Of a DNA stretch of 64,000 nucleotides, positions 37,228 to 46,393 are shown one piece after another. The first letter of the stretch is position 1. Each line of letters opens with the position of its first letter. Origin of the DNA: Croceibacterium salegens (GTDB taxonomy: Bacteria; Pseudomonadota; Alphaproteobacteria; Sphingomonadales; Sphingomonadaceae). The notes beneath the pieces are model-generated. The model ran no database searches, had not been told where the DNA came from, and worked only from the letters and a program-made list of their open reading frames with translations. The translations under genes and the position numbers were made by a program. Location of the stretch: contig NZ_WTYM01000033.1 in the NCBI RefSeq assembly GCF_009827435.1, positions 124,001 through 188,000 of the forward strand. Reading direction: 5' to 3'.

Positions 37228-38397
37228 GTGCTGGTCGAACCGGCTCAACCGAGCCGCGAAGAGCTGTTCGCCGAGGGTGCGCGGGTGCTTGCCGAGCGCG
37301 AGCGGCTGTCGCTGCTCGTCAACCTGCCCGGAATCGTCTTCATCGCCGCGCTCTCACCGTTTCTCAGCTACGGCCGGTTCGTTCTCGTCGCCGCCGCGTT
37401 GCGCGCCGCCGCTGTCGCCCTGACCCGCTGGCGCGGCAAGCTTGCGCGGCGGGCCATCGAGCGCAACCAGGCGGTCGAAGCGCAAGTCGCAGGATTTGCC
37501 CGCTCGCTCGGTTTTGCCGGTTTCACATGGGCCCTCGTGCTGTGGCCCATCGCCCGCTTCGGCCTGAGCGAACCGCTCGGCGCGCTCCTGGTCGTCTATG
37601 TCGGAGTCGGAGTACCGTTGATCGTGGTGATGGCGGCGGCCATGCCGCGCCTGCTGGTTTCCTTCGGCGGCTGCCTGCTGGCGACACTAAGCGCAATTAT
37701 TGCCATCGAACGCACGGCCGCCGGAACGCCGCTGATGCTGGCGCTGATGGGCCTGTTCGTCTGCGTCCTGCTCGGCGGGTACGGAATGCACCGGCAGCAG
37801 GCCGAGGTTTCGCGCACGATGCTCGAGAACAACAAGCTGGCCGACGCGCTGGCCGAAGCCAATGCCGAACTGGCCGACGCGCTTTCGCACGCCGAATTCC
37901 TCTCGCAGCGCGACCCGCTGACCGGCCTGCTCAACCGCCGCGCCTTCTTCGAGGAAGGATGCCGCAGCGAAACGCTTCTTTGCGAGGGCGGGCAGGTGCT
38001 GGCGATCGACCTCGACCACTTCAAGGCGATCAACGACCGCTTCGGACACGCCGTCGGCGACCGGGTGCTGGCAGCGGCGGCAGACTGCATGCGCGAAATC
38101 GTCCACGACCAGCCGGGCGACGATCACTGCGCGGTGCGCCTTGGCGGCGAGGAGTTTGCCCTCGTGCTGGCCGGAGCGGACCGCACCGCGGCAATCGGGG
38201 CGGCGGAATCCCTGCGCAGGCTCTTCGCGACCATCCCGGCAGAAATCGGCACCGCCGATCTCTCCGTCTCGGCCTCTATCGGGGTAGCGGCGCTAGACCC
38301 GGGGCAGGATGTCGCAACGGCGCTGCACAATGCCGACGAGGCGCTCTACCGCGCCAAGCACGGCGGGCGCGACCAAGTGGTGCAGGCCGCCGCCTGA
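37228..38397 (+). CDS. Membrane-bound GGDEF-domain diguanylate cyclase
   Basis: 389 residues starting at GTG. About six hydrophobic segments occupy residues 25-190, a short coiled coil follows (NNKLADALAEANAELADALS), and the GGDEF domain begins at QRDPLTGLLNRRAFFEE. The active-site motif is GGEEF in RLGGEEFALVL, a functional variant. No I-site RxxD is evident just before it, so product inhibition may be weak. Role: synthesis of c-di-GMP in response to a signal in the membrane part. It is divergent from the membrane-anchored LuxR-type gene. Confidence 0.9.
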   Translation: MLVEPAQPSREELFAEGARVLAERERLSLLVNLPGIVFIAALSPFLSYGRFVLVAAALRAAAVALTRWRGKLARRAIERNQAVEAQVAGFARSLGFAGFTWALVLWPIARFGLSEPLGALLVVYVGVGVPLIVVMAAAMPRLLVSFGGCLLATLSAIIAIERTAAGTPLMLALMGLFVCVLLGGYGMHRQQAEVSRTMLENNKLADALAEANAELADALSHAEFLSQRDPLTGLLNRRAFFEEGCRSETLLCEGGQVLAIDLDHFKAINDRFGHAVGDRVLAAAADCMREIVHDQPGDDHCAVRLGGEEFALVLAGADRTAAIGAAESLRRLFATIPAEIGTADLSVSASIGVAALDPGQDVATALHNADEALYRAKHGGRDQVVQAAA

Positions 38398-38401
38398 ACG
38401 C

Positions 38402-39760
38402 CTAGAACGCCGAGGCGACGCCGATCTCGGCCGAGACCCGGTCGTACGAGTAAATCCCCACGATCGAGGCGGACTTTTCGTAGCGCAGCCGCAACAACGG
38501 AGCGATCGAACCGACCCGTAGCGCGCGGAAGGTGCCGCTGAGCTCGGCGGAATAGCGGTCGTCGATGCGGCGCTTGGGATAGAGGAACACCCGCTTGTCC
38601 GCCTCGAGGTGATCGTAGTCGAGCCGCGCAACCAGCGTCGTGCTGCCGAGTTCGCAGAAGGCGTAAAGGTCGATGCCGCCGTTGGCGGTCGAATAGCCCG
38701 GGTCGTTCGCCACTTCGCGATAGCCGCTGACCCGCACTCCGCCGCCCGCGCGCGCAGTGAAGGCGCGATCGATCCCCGCGCCGAGGCTGTAACGGCGAGC
38801 GCTGCGCAGGTCGTTGAGCCGGTCGTCGGTCTGGATTGCCGTGCCGTCGAGCCGCAATTGGCTACGCTTGCCGGTCGGGTGGCGATAGTCGCCGGTCACG
38901 CCATAACTGACGCTGTAGGGCGACTGACCGAACCATCGCCATGCACCGGTCGCCGATAACGTGAACTGGTCGGCGCCCGAGCGAAGCTGCGGCCCGGCCT
39001 GGAGCGAGACGACGTAGTCGTCGAAGGAGCTTTCGCGATAGAACCGCCCGGCTGCGCTGGCGCTGACGTTCAGGTCGAGGCCTTTGGCCACGCCGACCCG
39101 CCCCCAGGCCTGCCCGCGCATGGACAAGCCCAGCCCCGATTTTGCCTTGGCGTCGTCGCTCAGCGTGAAGTCGCCGATGACGGTTTCGAGCGTGTCCGAG
39201 CGGGTCGCTCGGTTGATGTTGCTGTCGGGCGCCAGCGCCAGTTCGGCGTTGAAGCCGGAGGTCCGCGTCGCGCCGAGCGCTGCAGCGTAGAAGCGCACCA
39301 GCCGTTCGACTTCGGGCGGCAGGCCCGCGGCTTGTGCCGCGCGCAGCTCGCGCTCGGCCTCGCGCAGGTTGCCGAGTTGCGCCTGGATGCGCGCCAGTTC
39401 TAGCCGGACCCGCCCGGCATCGGGCTGCTCGTCGAGGATCTGGCGCAGCAGCACCGCGGCCTCACGGTAGCGCTCGCCGTTCTCGACCATGATGCGCGCG
39501 AGGCGGAAACGCGCCTCGTTGCGGATTTCCATCTCGGGATCGGCCATCAGCGCGCGAAGCGCCTTCTCGGCCGTGTCGAGATCGCCGGCGGCGCGCGCTT
39601 GTTCGGCGAGGTCGAAGACTTGAGCCGCATCGAGGTTGGCAACGACCGTCTCCCCACCGGCATCCTGCGCCCGCGCCGGACCGGCCGCGAACACGGTGGC
39701 GGCGAGCAAGATCACGGCAAGAGGGTAACCCGGCGACTTCATGCGATCTGACGCGGGCAT
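38402..39760 (-). CDS. Surface lipoprotein assembly modifier (SLAM)-like outer-membrane protein
   Basis: 452 residues. A signal peptide is followed by a TPR-like helical region (FDLAEQARAAGDLDTAEKALRAL, then AVLLRQILDEQPDAGRVRLELARI) and a C-terminal 14-strand-type barrel beginning near NAELALAPDSNINRAT and ending in EIGVASAF with a terminal Phe. The layout matches SLAM/DUF560 proteins, which move lipoproteins to the cell surface in Neisseria and others. No TbpB-like surface lipoprotein gene is adjacent. It converges on the GGDEF gene with 4 bp between. Confidence 0.82.
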   Translation of the reverse strand: MPASDRMKSPGYPLAVILLAATVFAAGPARAQDAGGETVVANLDAAQVFDLAEQARAAGDLDTAEKALRALMADPEMEIRNEARFRLARIMVENGERYREAAVLLRQILDEQPDAGRVRLELARIQAQLGNLREAERELRAAQAAGLPPEVERLVRFYAAALGATRTSGFNAELALAPDSNINRATRSDTLETVIGDFTLSDDAKAKSGLGLSMRGQAWGRVGVAKGLDLNVSASAAGRFYRESSFDDYVVSLQAGPQLRSGADQFTLSATGAWRWFGQSPYSVSYGVTGDYRHPTGKRSQLRLDGTAIQTDDRLNDLRSARRYSLGAGIDRAFTARAGGGVRVSGYREVANDPGYSTANGGIDLYAFCELGSTTLVARLDYDHLEADKRVFLYPKRRIDDRYSAELSGTFRALRVGSIAPLLRLRYEKSASIVGIYSYDRVSAEIGVASAF

Positions 39761-39835
39761 GGCTTATTCGGCTGGAATGTCGAGTCATTCCGCGCATGTC
39801 TGGCCGCATTGTCCACACGGCGTTACATCGGTGCC

Positions 39836-40372
39836 ATGCCGCGCCTGTTCGTCGCCTTGCGCCCGCCCTCCTCCGTCCGTGAAGCCTTGCTCGGCACCAT
39901 GAGCGGCGTGCCCGGCGCGCGCTGGCAGGACGACGACCAGCTGCACCTGACGCTGGCCTTCCTCGGCAAGGTCGAGGAGCGAAACGGCGAGGCGCTGTTC
40001 GATGCCCTTGGCGCAGTGCATTCACCGCCGTTCGAGCTGGCAGTATCGGGCGTCGGCCATTTCGAGCGCCGCGGCGCGGTGAGTGCACTGTGGGCCGCGC
40101 TGGCTCCGAGCAAACCGCTCAAACTGCTCCAGCAACGCGTGGTCAGCGCCTGCCGTCACGCCGGCTTCCCACCCGACACGAAGAAATTCACCCCACACGT
40201 CACGCTGGCCCGGACGAGCTACGCCGGAACGACGGCCGGAACTTGGCTGGCGGATCATGGAACGCTGCACACCGAAACATGGCCGGTCGAGCGCTTCATT
40301 CTCTACGAAAGCCACCTCCGGCCCGAGGGTTCGCTCTACGAGCCGCTCATGCAGTTTGCGTTGCGCGGCTGA
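39836..40372 (+). CDS. thpR: RNA 2',3'-cyclic phosphodiesterase (2H phosphoesterase)
   Basis: 178 residues from MPRLFVALRPP. Both HxTx motifs of the 2H family are present: LHLTLAFLG near residue 47 and PHVTLAR near residue 124. FILYESHLRPEGSLYEPL is the usual ThpR/LigT ending. Reaction: opens 2',3'-cyclic phosphates on RNA ends; the cellular role is unclear. The 3' end overlaps the convergent btuD gene by 26 bp. Confidence 0.9.
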   Translation: MPRLFVALRPPSSVREALLGTMSGVPGARWQDDDQLHLTLAFLGKVEERNGEALFDALGAVHSPPFELAVSGVGHFERRGAVSALWAALAPSKPLKLLQQRVVSACRHAGFPPDTKKFTPHVTLARTSYAGTTAGTWLADHGTLHTETWPVERFILYESHLRPEGSLYEPLMQFALRG

Positions 40373-41087
40373 CCAGCGCCCGCGCGCCGGGCCCGCCGAT
40401 CCAGCGCATCGGGACCTGCCAGACTTGCTCGATCACCGCTTCGGACAGCGCTTCCGCCGGTGGGCCGTCGGCGACCAGCCTCCCCTCGCCCAGCACCAGC
40501 ACGCGATCGGCATGGTTCATCGCCAGCGCGAGGTCGTGAACCACGATGACAACGCCGGTCCCGCCCTCCGCCGCAGCGCGCAGGTTGCCGAGCAGGGAAA
40601 GCTGGTGCCCGATATCGAGCGCCGCGAGCGGTTCGTCGGCAAGGATCCAGCGCGGCTCCCCGGCTAGCACCCGTGCGAGCAGCGCCCGCGCCTTTTCGCC
40701 ACCTGACAGGGTCGAGATCGGGCGGTCGGCCAAGTCGACCAAGTCGAGCGACGCCAGAGCGGCATCGACCGGGCCTGCGGCCTCGTCCCCATGAGGAAGG
40801 CGGCCAAGCGCGGCGAGCCCTCGCACCGACAGGTCCCAGGCTACCTCACCCGCTTGCGGCAGGTAACCAATGCGCCGCGCCCGCTCGCGCGGCGGCAGGG
40901 CGGAAAGCGGCTGATCGTCGAGCCGAACCGCGCCGTGTTCGGTCCGCAACAGCCCGGCGAGCGCCTCTTGAAGGCTCGACTTTCCCGCGCCGTTCGGACC
41001 GCAGATCGCGGTTATGGTCCCTGCCTTGAGCACAGCCGAAACGCCGTCGAGCCGTCCAGCGAGTTGCAGCTCATGAGCGGCAAGCAT
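40347..41087 (-). CDS. btuD: Cobalamin ABC transporter ATPase (BtuD-like)
   Basis: 246 residues. ABC ATPase motifs: Walker A CGPNGAGKSSL, signature LSGGEKARALLARVL, Walker B ILADEPLAALD, and the switch His in VIVVHDLALAM. It belongs to the FecE/BtuD iron-siderophore/B12 group. The ATG overlaps the btuC stop (ATGA). Family knowledge: two copies drive import through the BtuC permease. It is the last gene of the riboswitch-controlled btuBFCD operon, so cobalamin is the likely substrate. Confidence 0.9.
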   Translation of the reverse strand: MLAAHELQLAGRLDGVSAVLKAGTITAICGPNGAGKSSLQEALAGLLRTEHGAVRLDDQPLSALPPRERARRIGYLPQAGEVAWDLSVRGLAALGRLPHGDEAAGPVDAALASLDLVDLADRPISTLSGGEKARALLARVLAGEPRWILADEPLAALDIGHQLSLLGNLRAAAEGGTGVVIVVHDLALAMNHADRVLVLGEGRLVADGPPAEALSEAVIEQVWQVPMRWIGGPGARALVSRATQTA

Positions 41088-42040
41088 CACGCCAACCCCC
41101 GGCGCATCTTGAGCAGGAGGTGAAGGAAGAACGGCGCGCCGATCAGGCTCAGCGCGATGCCGAGCCGCAGTTCGGTGACCAGCGGCAGGATCCGACAAAC
41201 CACATCGGCGATCAGCACCAGCAGCGCCCCGGCGAGCGCGCTCGGTACGATCAGGCTGGAAGGCCGCCGGTCGGTCAGCGGGCGAACAAGGTGCGGGACG
41301 ATCAGACCAACGAATCCGATCACCCCGGCAACCGCGACACCACTACCAATGGTCAGCCCCACCCCGGCGATCAGAAGCCATTGCAGCCGCGCCGGGTTCA
41401 CACCGAGCGAACGCGCCGCCGTCTCACCCAACGTCAGTGCGTCGAGAGCCGGTCCTGCCAGCCGCAAGAGCACGATGCCAACCAGCGTCAGCGGTGCGGC
41501 AAGCCAGATGTCGGGCCAGCCGCGATCGGTCAGCGCGCCCATCAGCCAGGTGACGATCTCGCTCATCGCGAAGGCGTTGGGCGCGAGGCTGATGGCCAGG
41601 CTGGTGAGCGCCCCGGCCAGCCCGGCGATCATCACCCCGGCGAGCGTGAACGGCGCCACGCCCGCCGTGCGCCCAGCGATCAGGCCGAGCAACGCCATCG
41701 CTCCGCCCGCCCCTGCGAGCGCCAGCAGCGGCACCATGACCGGACTCGCAGCGAAGCCGAACCACAACGCGACCACTGCGCCCAGGGCCGCCCCGGGCGC
41801 CACACCGAACAGCCCCGGGTCGGCCAGCGGGTTGCGCAGGTACCCCTGCATCGCAGCCCCCGCCGCGCCGAGTCCGCCGCCTATCACCAGCGCCAGCAGA
41901 GCGCGCGGCAGGCGCAGCTCGCCGAGGATGATGGCGGCGTTGGGCGTGCTCGCCGGGTCGAGCCACACGCGTCCAGCGAGCAGTGACAGCGGTACTGCCA
42001 ATGCCAATGCGACGAGAAGGAGCGGGACGGGGCGTGTCAC
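41087..42040 (-). CDS. btuC: Cobalamin ABC transporter permease (BtuC/FecCD family)
   Basis: 317 residues with about ten membrane helices. FecCD-family blocks: LRLPRALLALVIGGGLGAAGAAMQ near the start, NPLADPGLFGVAPGAALGAV, GWLMGAL-type helix (TWLMGALTDRGW), and VAVAGVIGFVGLIVPHLVRPL near the end. It overlaps btuF upstream (4 bp) and btuD downstream (ATGA), so translation is coupled. In context it imports cobalamin across the inner membrane. Confidence 0.9.
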   Translation of the reverse strand: MTRPVPLLLVALALAVPLSLLAGRVWLDPASTPNAAIILGELRLPRALLALVIGGGLGAAGAAMQGYLRNPLADPGLFGVAPGAALGAVVALWFGFAASPVMVPLLALAGAGGAMALLGLIAGRTAGVAPFTLAGVMIAGLAGALTSLAISLAPNAFAMSEIVTWLMGALTDRGWPDIWLAAPLTLVGIVLLRLAGPALDALTLGETAARSLGVNPARLQWLLIAGVGLTIGSGVAVAGVIGFVGLIVPHLVRPLTDRRPSSLIVPSALAGALLVLIADVVCRILPLVTELRLGIALSLIGAPFFLHLLLKMRRGLA

Positions 42041-42837
42041 AGACTGTCCCTCACCGCCGCCAGCCGCCGCGCCAGGCGCGGAATGGTCGGCCCGCCGCAG
42101 TAGAGCAGGTTGGGTGCCACCTCGGCATAAGTCACGCCCTTCAACTTTCGCAGCGCCGGATGGTGCTGCTCGCGCCCGTCACCGGCAGAGAGGATCAACC
42201 GTGGCGGGTCGGCGAGGACGCGTTCGAGCGGGAGGTAGGCGCCCTGCCGCAGTCCGCGCGCCGCCGACTGGCTTGTGAACCCGGTGTGCACCATGAGGTT
42301 GGCGGCGAGCGCATTGCCGCCCGCGACGATGCCGCCCTGCTGCCACAAAATCGCCGAAACCGGCGGTCCGGTGCGCTGCGTCTCGGCCAAGGCAGCCTCG
42401 ATCCGCCCGACCAGTGCCTCACCGCGCTCCGGGTGACCGGCGAGCTTCGCCAGCCGCCGGACCTGCGCCTCGCTGTCGGCCACGGCGAGATCGATCCCGA
42501 CGGTCTCGACCCGCACGTCGAGCCGTTCGAATGCGGCGCGGGTGGCAGGGGCCATGAAGCTGTCGCCAACCACCACGTCAGGTGACAGCGCCAGCACTTC
42601 CTCGACCGTCCCGCCTGTAATGCGGAAGCGCTTCGCCTCCGCCAGCGGCAGGGAGGTGGCGCGCGGGTCATGGCTGTAGTGCGAAAGCGCCAGCAACTGC
42701 GCCCGGTCGGCCACCTCGGCAAGGATCGCGTCAGCGCAGGGATTGAGGCTGACGATTGTCGGGTGTTCGGAGGGCGCGGGCGCCGGTTGGGCACACCCGG
42801 CAATGGCCAGCGCGAGGACCGCGGCCGCTCGGATCAT
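42037..42837 (-). CDS. btuF: Cobalamin-binding periplasmic protein (BtuF-like lipoprotein)
   Basis: 266 residues. The start MIRAAAVLALAIAGC is a short lipoprotein signal. The body is a class III binding protein: PTIVSLNPCADAILAEVADR, VEEVLALSPDVVVG, RRLAKLAGHPERGEALVGRI, and GVTYAEVAPNLLYCGGPTIPRL. The 4-bp overlaps with btuB and btuC place it in one operon. It should pass cobalamin from the TonB receptor to BtuC. Homologues also bind haem or siderophores, but the riboswitch favours B12. Confidence 0.85.
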   Translation of the reverse strand: MIRAAAVLALAIAGCAQPAPAPSEHPTIVSLNPCADAILAEVADRAQLLALSHYSHDPRATSLPLAEAKRFRITGGTVEEVLALSPDVVVGDSFMAPATRAAFERLDVRVETVGIDLAVADSEAQVRRLAKLAGHPERGEALVGRIEAALAETQRTGPPVSAILWQQGGIVAGGNALAANLMVHTGFTSQSAARGLRQGAYLPLERVLADPPRLILSAGDGREQHHPALRKLKGVTYAEVAPNLLYCGGPTIPRLARRLAAVRDSL

Positions 42838-44708
42838 TCGAGCCGCGCTCCGACGAACACGCCGCGCCCCGGCGAGGCATAGCCGACGGCCGTCTGGTAC
42901 TGCTCGTCCCAGACATTCTCGACGCGCCCGAACAGCTCGAAACGATCGCTGACCGGCACCCGTGCCGTCAGGTCGAGCGTGGCGTAGGGTGCAATCCGGA
43001 CCGTAGCGGCCGCATCGTCGAAGCTGTGCGAGACCCAGCGCAGGTCCGCGCCGAGCACCGGGCCGCCGAAGTCGTATTCGACCGCGGCCGAGACCGCATG
43101 ACGCGGACGACGAGCGAGCGGATTGCCCGTCGACCGGTCCTCGTTGTCGGCCAGGCTGTAACTACCGAGCAGGGTCAAGCCGTCGACCGCTTCGACCCCC
43201 GCCTCGACCTCCACACCCTGCGAGCGCGCCTTGCCGATGTTGTCGTACGTGCCGAACGGCCGCCCGGCGCAGATGCCGGTGGTCGTGCCGAAGCACGAGA
43301 CGAAGCCGATCAAGTCCTCGCTGTCGCGGCGGTAAAGCGTCACCGCGGCATAGGGCCACTGCCCGCGACGGTGCCACATCAGGCCGAGGTCCATGCTGGT
43401 GCTCTGTTCGGGCGTCAGCTGGGCGTTGCCGTAGTCGGAGAGGAGCTGGAACAGGCTCGGCGCCTTGAACCCCTCGCCAACGCTGGCGCGCAGCCGAAGG
43501 TCGAGGGCGACCTCGTACGACAGGTCCGCGCCGAAGCTGGTCGCGCCGCCGAAATCCTCGTGCTCGTCCTGCCGCACGCCGGCGTGGCCCGAGAGCGGAC
43601 CGTATTCGATGCCGAGCTGGACGTAGGTCCCGCCTATGCCCGTTTCGCGGCGCGCGTCGAACAGCGTCGAAAAACCGGTCCATTCGTAGCTGCCGCCAAA
43701 GTCGACCAGCAGCGGACCGATCGCGCGCCATTCGCCTGTCAGCGCCAGCCGGTCTGAGCGGCCGTGGGTGGTGTACGTCGGCGCAGAGCCGATGGCCGGA
43801 TCGAAGCTGTCGCGCTGCGTATCGGACACGGCATAGCTGCCCGAGAGGTACAGCACCCCGCTGTCGTAGACCGCTCCGGCAGCGGTCGACCACTGGCGCG
43901 TCTCCTGCCGCTCGGCGGTGTCGGAGAGCGTGTAGCTCGGCGGCGGATAGCCGTCGATCTCGAGGTCGCCCTCGGCATAGCGCCCGCGTGCGAAGATCTC
44001 GAAGCTGTCGGAGAAGTAGATCCGTCCCTGCCCGTCGGCGCTCCACTGCTCGAACCCGTCGAGCTCCGTGCCGTGAGCAGCGCTGGAGAAACCGTCGGTC
44101 CGGTACCATCCCGCCGAACCGCCGAGGTAGCCGTGTTCGCCGCCCGCCCCGCCAGAGGCGGTAAGGTATGCGGTGTCGCGCGAGCCGTATTCGGCGCTCA
44201 CCTGCACGCCGGACTCGGCAAGCGTCGAGGCCACCAACACCCCGCCGATGGCGTCAGAGCCCCAGATCGTCGAATTGGAGCCGCGCAGCAGCTCGATCTT
44301 GGCGAGGTTGCCCGCGGCAAGGTTGCCGAAATCGAACCCGCCGCCGGGCGCTGCCGGATCGGCAACCCTGACGCCATCGACCATCACCAGCAGTTGTTCC
44401 GGTGCTGCCCCACGCACACTGACGCCAGTGAAGCTGCCGGGAGCGCCGTTGCGGCTGAAGCTGACTCCGGGCGCACGCTCAAGAATGCGCGTGACGTCGT
44501 GGCCTTGCACGCTTTCGATCTCGTCGCGGCCGATGACGGTGACCGGTTGGCCCGTGTCTTCGATCTCGGTGCGCGTACCGGTTGCGGTGACCGTTATCTG
44601 CGTTTCGTCGGGCAAACGCAGGTCGGCGATGACGATCTTGACATCATCTTGCGCATAGGCGGGAATTGCCAGCGCCACGAAAGTCATACTGCATAGGTAT
44701 TTACGCAC
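42834..44708 (-). CDS. btuB: TonB-dependent cobalamin receptor (BtuB-like)
   Basis: 624 residues from a GTG preceded by GGAGG four bases upstream; GTG at 44720 is possible. A short signal (VRKYLCSMTFVALAIPAYAQ) precedes a TonB-box-like stretch (DETQITVTATGTR), a plug domain (TGQPVTVIGRDEI, LLVMVDGVRVADP, IELLRGSNSTIWGSDAIGGV), and a 22-strand barrel ending in GVFVGARLE. Because of the riboswitch upstream and btuFCD downstream it is most likely the outer-membrane cobalamin receptor. Confidence 0.9.
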   Translation of the reverse strand: MRKYLCSMTFVALAIPAYAQDDVKIVIADLRLPDETQITVTATGTRTEIEDTGQPVTVIGRDEIESVQGHDVTRILERAPGVSFSRNGAPGSFTGVSVRGAAPEQLLVMVDGVRVADPAAPGGGFDFGNLAAGNLAKIELLRGSNSTIWGSDAIGGVLVASTLAESGVQVSAEYGSRDTAYLTASGGAGGEHGYLGGSAGWYRTDGFSSAAHGTELDGFEQWSADGQGRIYFSDSFEIFARGRYAEGDLEIDGYPPPSYTLSDTAERQETRQWSTAAGAVYDSGVLYLSGSYAVSDTQRDSFDPAIGSAPTYTTHGRSDRLALTGEWRAIGPLLVDFGGSYEWTGFSTLFDARRETGIGGTYVQLGIEYGPLSGHAGVRQDEHEDFGGATSFGADLSYEVALDLRLRASVGEGFKAPSLFQLLSDYGNAQLTPEQSTSMDLGLMWHRRGQWPYAAVTLYRRDSEDLIGFVSCFGTTTGICAGRPFGTYDNIGKARSQGVEVEAGVEAVDGLTLLGSYSLADNEDRSTGNPLARRPRHAVSAAVEYDFGGPVLGADLRWVSHSFDDAAATVRIAPYATLDLTARVPVSDRFELFGRVENVWDEQYQTAVGYASPGRGVFVGARLE

Positions 44709-44807
44709 AGAACCTCCCACACCTCACGAACCTGTCGCTCGTGGCGGGAAGGCCCTTGCGGAGCCGTCCTACGCTTGCTTCCGGTACACCCCGCCCGGCG
44801 CGGAACG

Positions 44808-45000
44808 ACGTGTCACGATCAGGTCTCCTGGCTCGCCGGATCGTCGCTTGCCGCCCGCCTTCCCGCTTTCGCAGTGGCGCCTTGGACGGCTTGCTCCCCG
44901 GTCACAGTTGCGGGGGCAGCGCGGGCTTCGAACCCGCTTCCCTCGGGACGGTTTGACGCCGTCCCGGCCCGGTCTCCCGGGCGTTCCATGACACGGATGC
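44808..45000 (-). promoter_or_regulatory. Cobalamin riboswitch of the btuBFCD operon
   Basis: On the minus strand the conserved elements occur in order: GCTGCCCCCGCAACTGTGAC (near 44900), GCCACTGCGAAAGCGGGAAGG (near 44860) and the B12 box AGCCAGGAGACC (44822-44833). This is the standard AdoCbl riboswitch. Downstream, a CACGA/TCGTG hairpin (about 44725-44743) just before the btuB ribosome site may be the expression platform. High cobalamin should lower btuB expression. Exact outer limits of the aptamer are approximate. Confidence 0.92.
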
Positions 45001-45133
45001 GGGCGATAGGGCCAGCGCAGGCTCGGCGCAAGGCTAGCGGTTCTTAACACCCTGTTTTCCCCCGTCCCACCTCGGGACGACGCGCGCGCAGGTAATGCGC
45101 CATGCACAGCGCTCGCGTAGGCGCGCGGGACCG

Positions 45134-46273
45134 ATGCCTGCTCCCGCTTCTTCCTGGCCTCCGCCCGAACTGATCGCCCGCCGCCGCGCCCGCGTCGAGC
45201 GCAGCCCGCTGGGCCGCTTGCGCACCTACCTGACGCACAGCAAGACCGGCATGCGGCTGCGCTACGCGGCAATCGCGGCGATCATCGCCTTCCCCGCCAT
45301 GGCCGCGCCGGAGGCCTGGGGGCCCGACTTCGGCGATCCGGCCCCGGTCGAGACCGCGGCAATGCCGTTCGAAACCCCGGGCGAGAGCTTTCCAGGCTCG
45401 GCCTTCTACTACATGGACGACAGCGGTTATCGCCCGATGCCGGGCGAAAGCGACATCCATTCCGACGCCACCGCGATGATCGCTGCCGATGTTCCCGGCG
45501 ACAGCGCAGGCCCGGCCGCCCGCTCCCTGCGCGCGATGGGCGGCGCCATCGACGAAGCTCGCGCGCTCAAGTGCCTGACGATGGCAATCTATTACGAGGC
45601 GGCGACCGAGCCCGATGCCGGGCAGCGCGCGGTGGCGCAGGTCGTGCTCAACCGCGTTGCACACCCGAGCTACCCCAACACGGTGTGCGGCGTGGTCTTC
45701 CAGGGGTCGGAGCGGCGTACCGGCTGCCAGTTCACCTTCACCTGCGACGGCGCCTTAAACCGCCAGCCGATGGCCGCGTTCTGGGATCGGGCAGGCAAAG
45801 TCGCGCGCCAGGCGCTGGCCGGCGCCGTCTACGCCCCCGTTGGTCTCGCGACCCACTACCACACCTTCGCCGTGCATCCCTACTGGGCCGACAGCCTGCA
45901 ACGGGTGACGACGATCGGCGCTCACATCTTCTATCGCTGGCGGGGCGCCGCCGGGCAGTCGAATGCCTTCACCGTCGCCTATCGCGGCGGCGAACCGCTC
46001 GCCGCACCGCACCCACGCAGCTTCGATCCGATCCCGGCAGCCGAGACCGACCCGCTGGCCCTGGCGCGGACCTTCGAACAGACGCATCCGGCGTTGCAGC
46101 AGGGTGCAAGTTCGACCGCCCGCACCGCTTCGGTATCGGCACCCGACTACGCCGAGGCGGTCACGGCGCGGGGCGGCGATACTCTGTTCCGGGCCATCAA
46201 CCTGCCACAGGGCGGCGGGCTTTCGCCCGAACTTGAACGCAGTGGACAATGGTTGCGCCAGCCCGGCACCTGA
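45134..46273 (+). CDS. SleB-type cell wall hydrolase (Hydrolase_2)
   Basis: 379 residues. A basic N-terminus and one membrane helix (RYAAIAAIIAFPAMAA) are followed by a linker. The Hydrolase_2 domain starts near residue 148 with CLTMAIYYEAATEPDAGQRA, with the probable catalytic Glu, then VVLNRVAHPSYPNTVCGVV and GCQFTFTCDG. The rest is low-complexity. Family knowledge: the domain is a spore-cortex-type peptidoglycan hydrolase (lytic transglycosylase); in Gram-negative bacteria it acts in the envelope. It is divergent from the btu operon. Confidence 0.88.
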   Translation: MPAPASSWPPPELIARRRARVERSPLGRLRTYLTHSKTGMRLRYAAIAAIIAFPAMAAPEAWGPDFGDPAPVETAAMPFETPGESFPGSAFYYMDDSGYRPMPGESDIHSDATAMIAADVPGDSAGPAARSLRAMGGAIDEARALKCLTMAIYYEAATEPDAGQRAVAQVVLNRVAHPSYPNTVCGVVFQGSERRTGCQFTFTCDGALNRQPMAAFWDRAGKVARQALAGAVYAPVGLATHYHTFAVHPYWADSLQRVTTIGAHIFYRWRGAAGQSNAFTVAYRGGEPLAAPHPRSFDPIPAAETDPLALARTFEQTHPALQQGASSTARTASVSAPDYAEAVTARGGDTLFRAINLPQGGGLSPELERSGQWLRQPGT

Positions 46274-46393
46274 TGCGAAGGCGGCGTGTAAGACGGTGGA
46301 AACCATTTCGCCACACGAACACTTAGCCGAGCGCAGCTAGGAAGGTCGTCCGATGCGCCTGACCGGCCGCATCACTGCTTGGACACAGACCGC

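Noticed and set aside
44920-44950. tRNA-like T-loop sequence (GGGTTCGAA on the minus strand)
   Set aside because: It lies inside the cobalamin riboswitch; no acceptor stem or anticodon arm is found around it.
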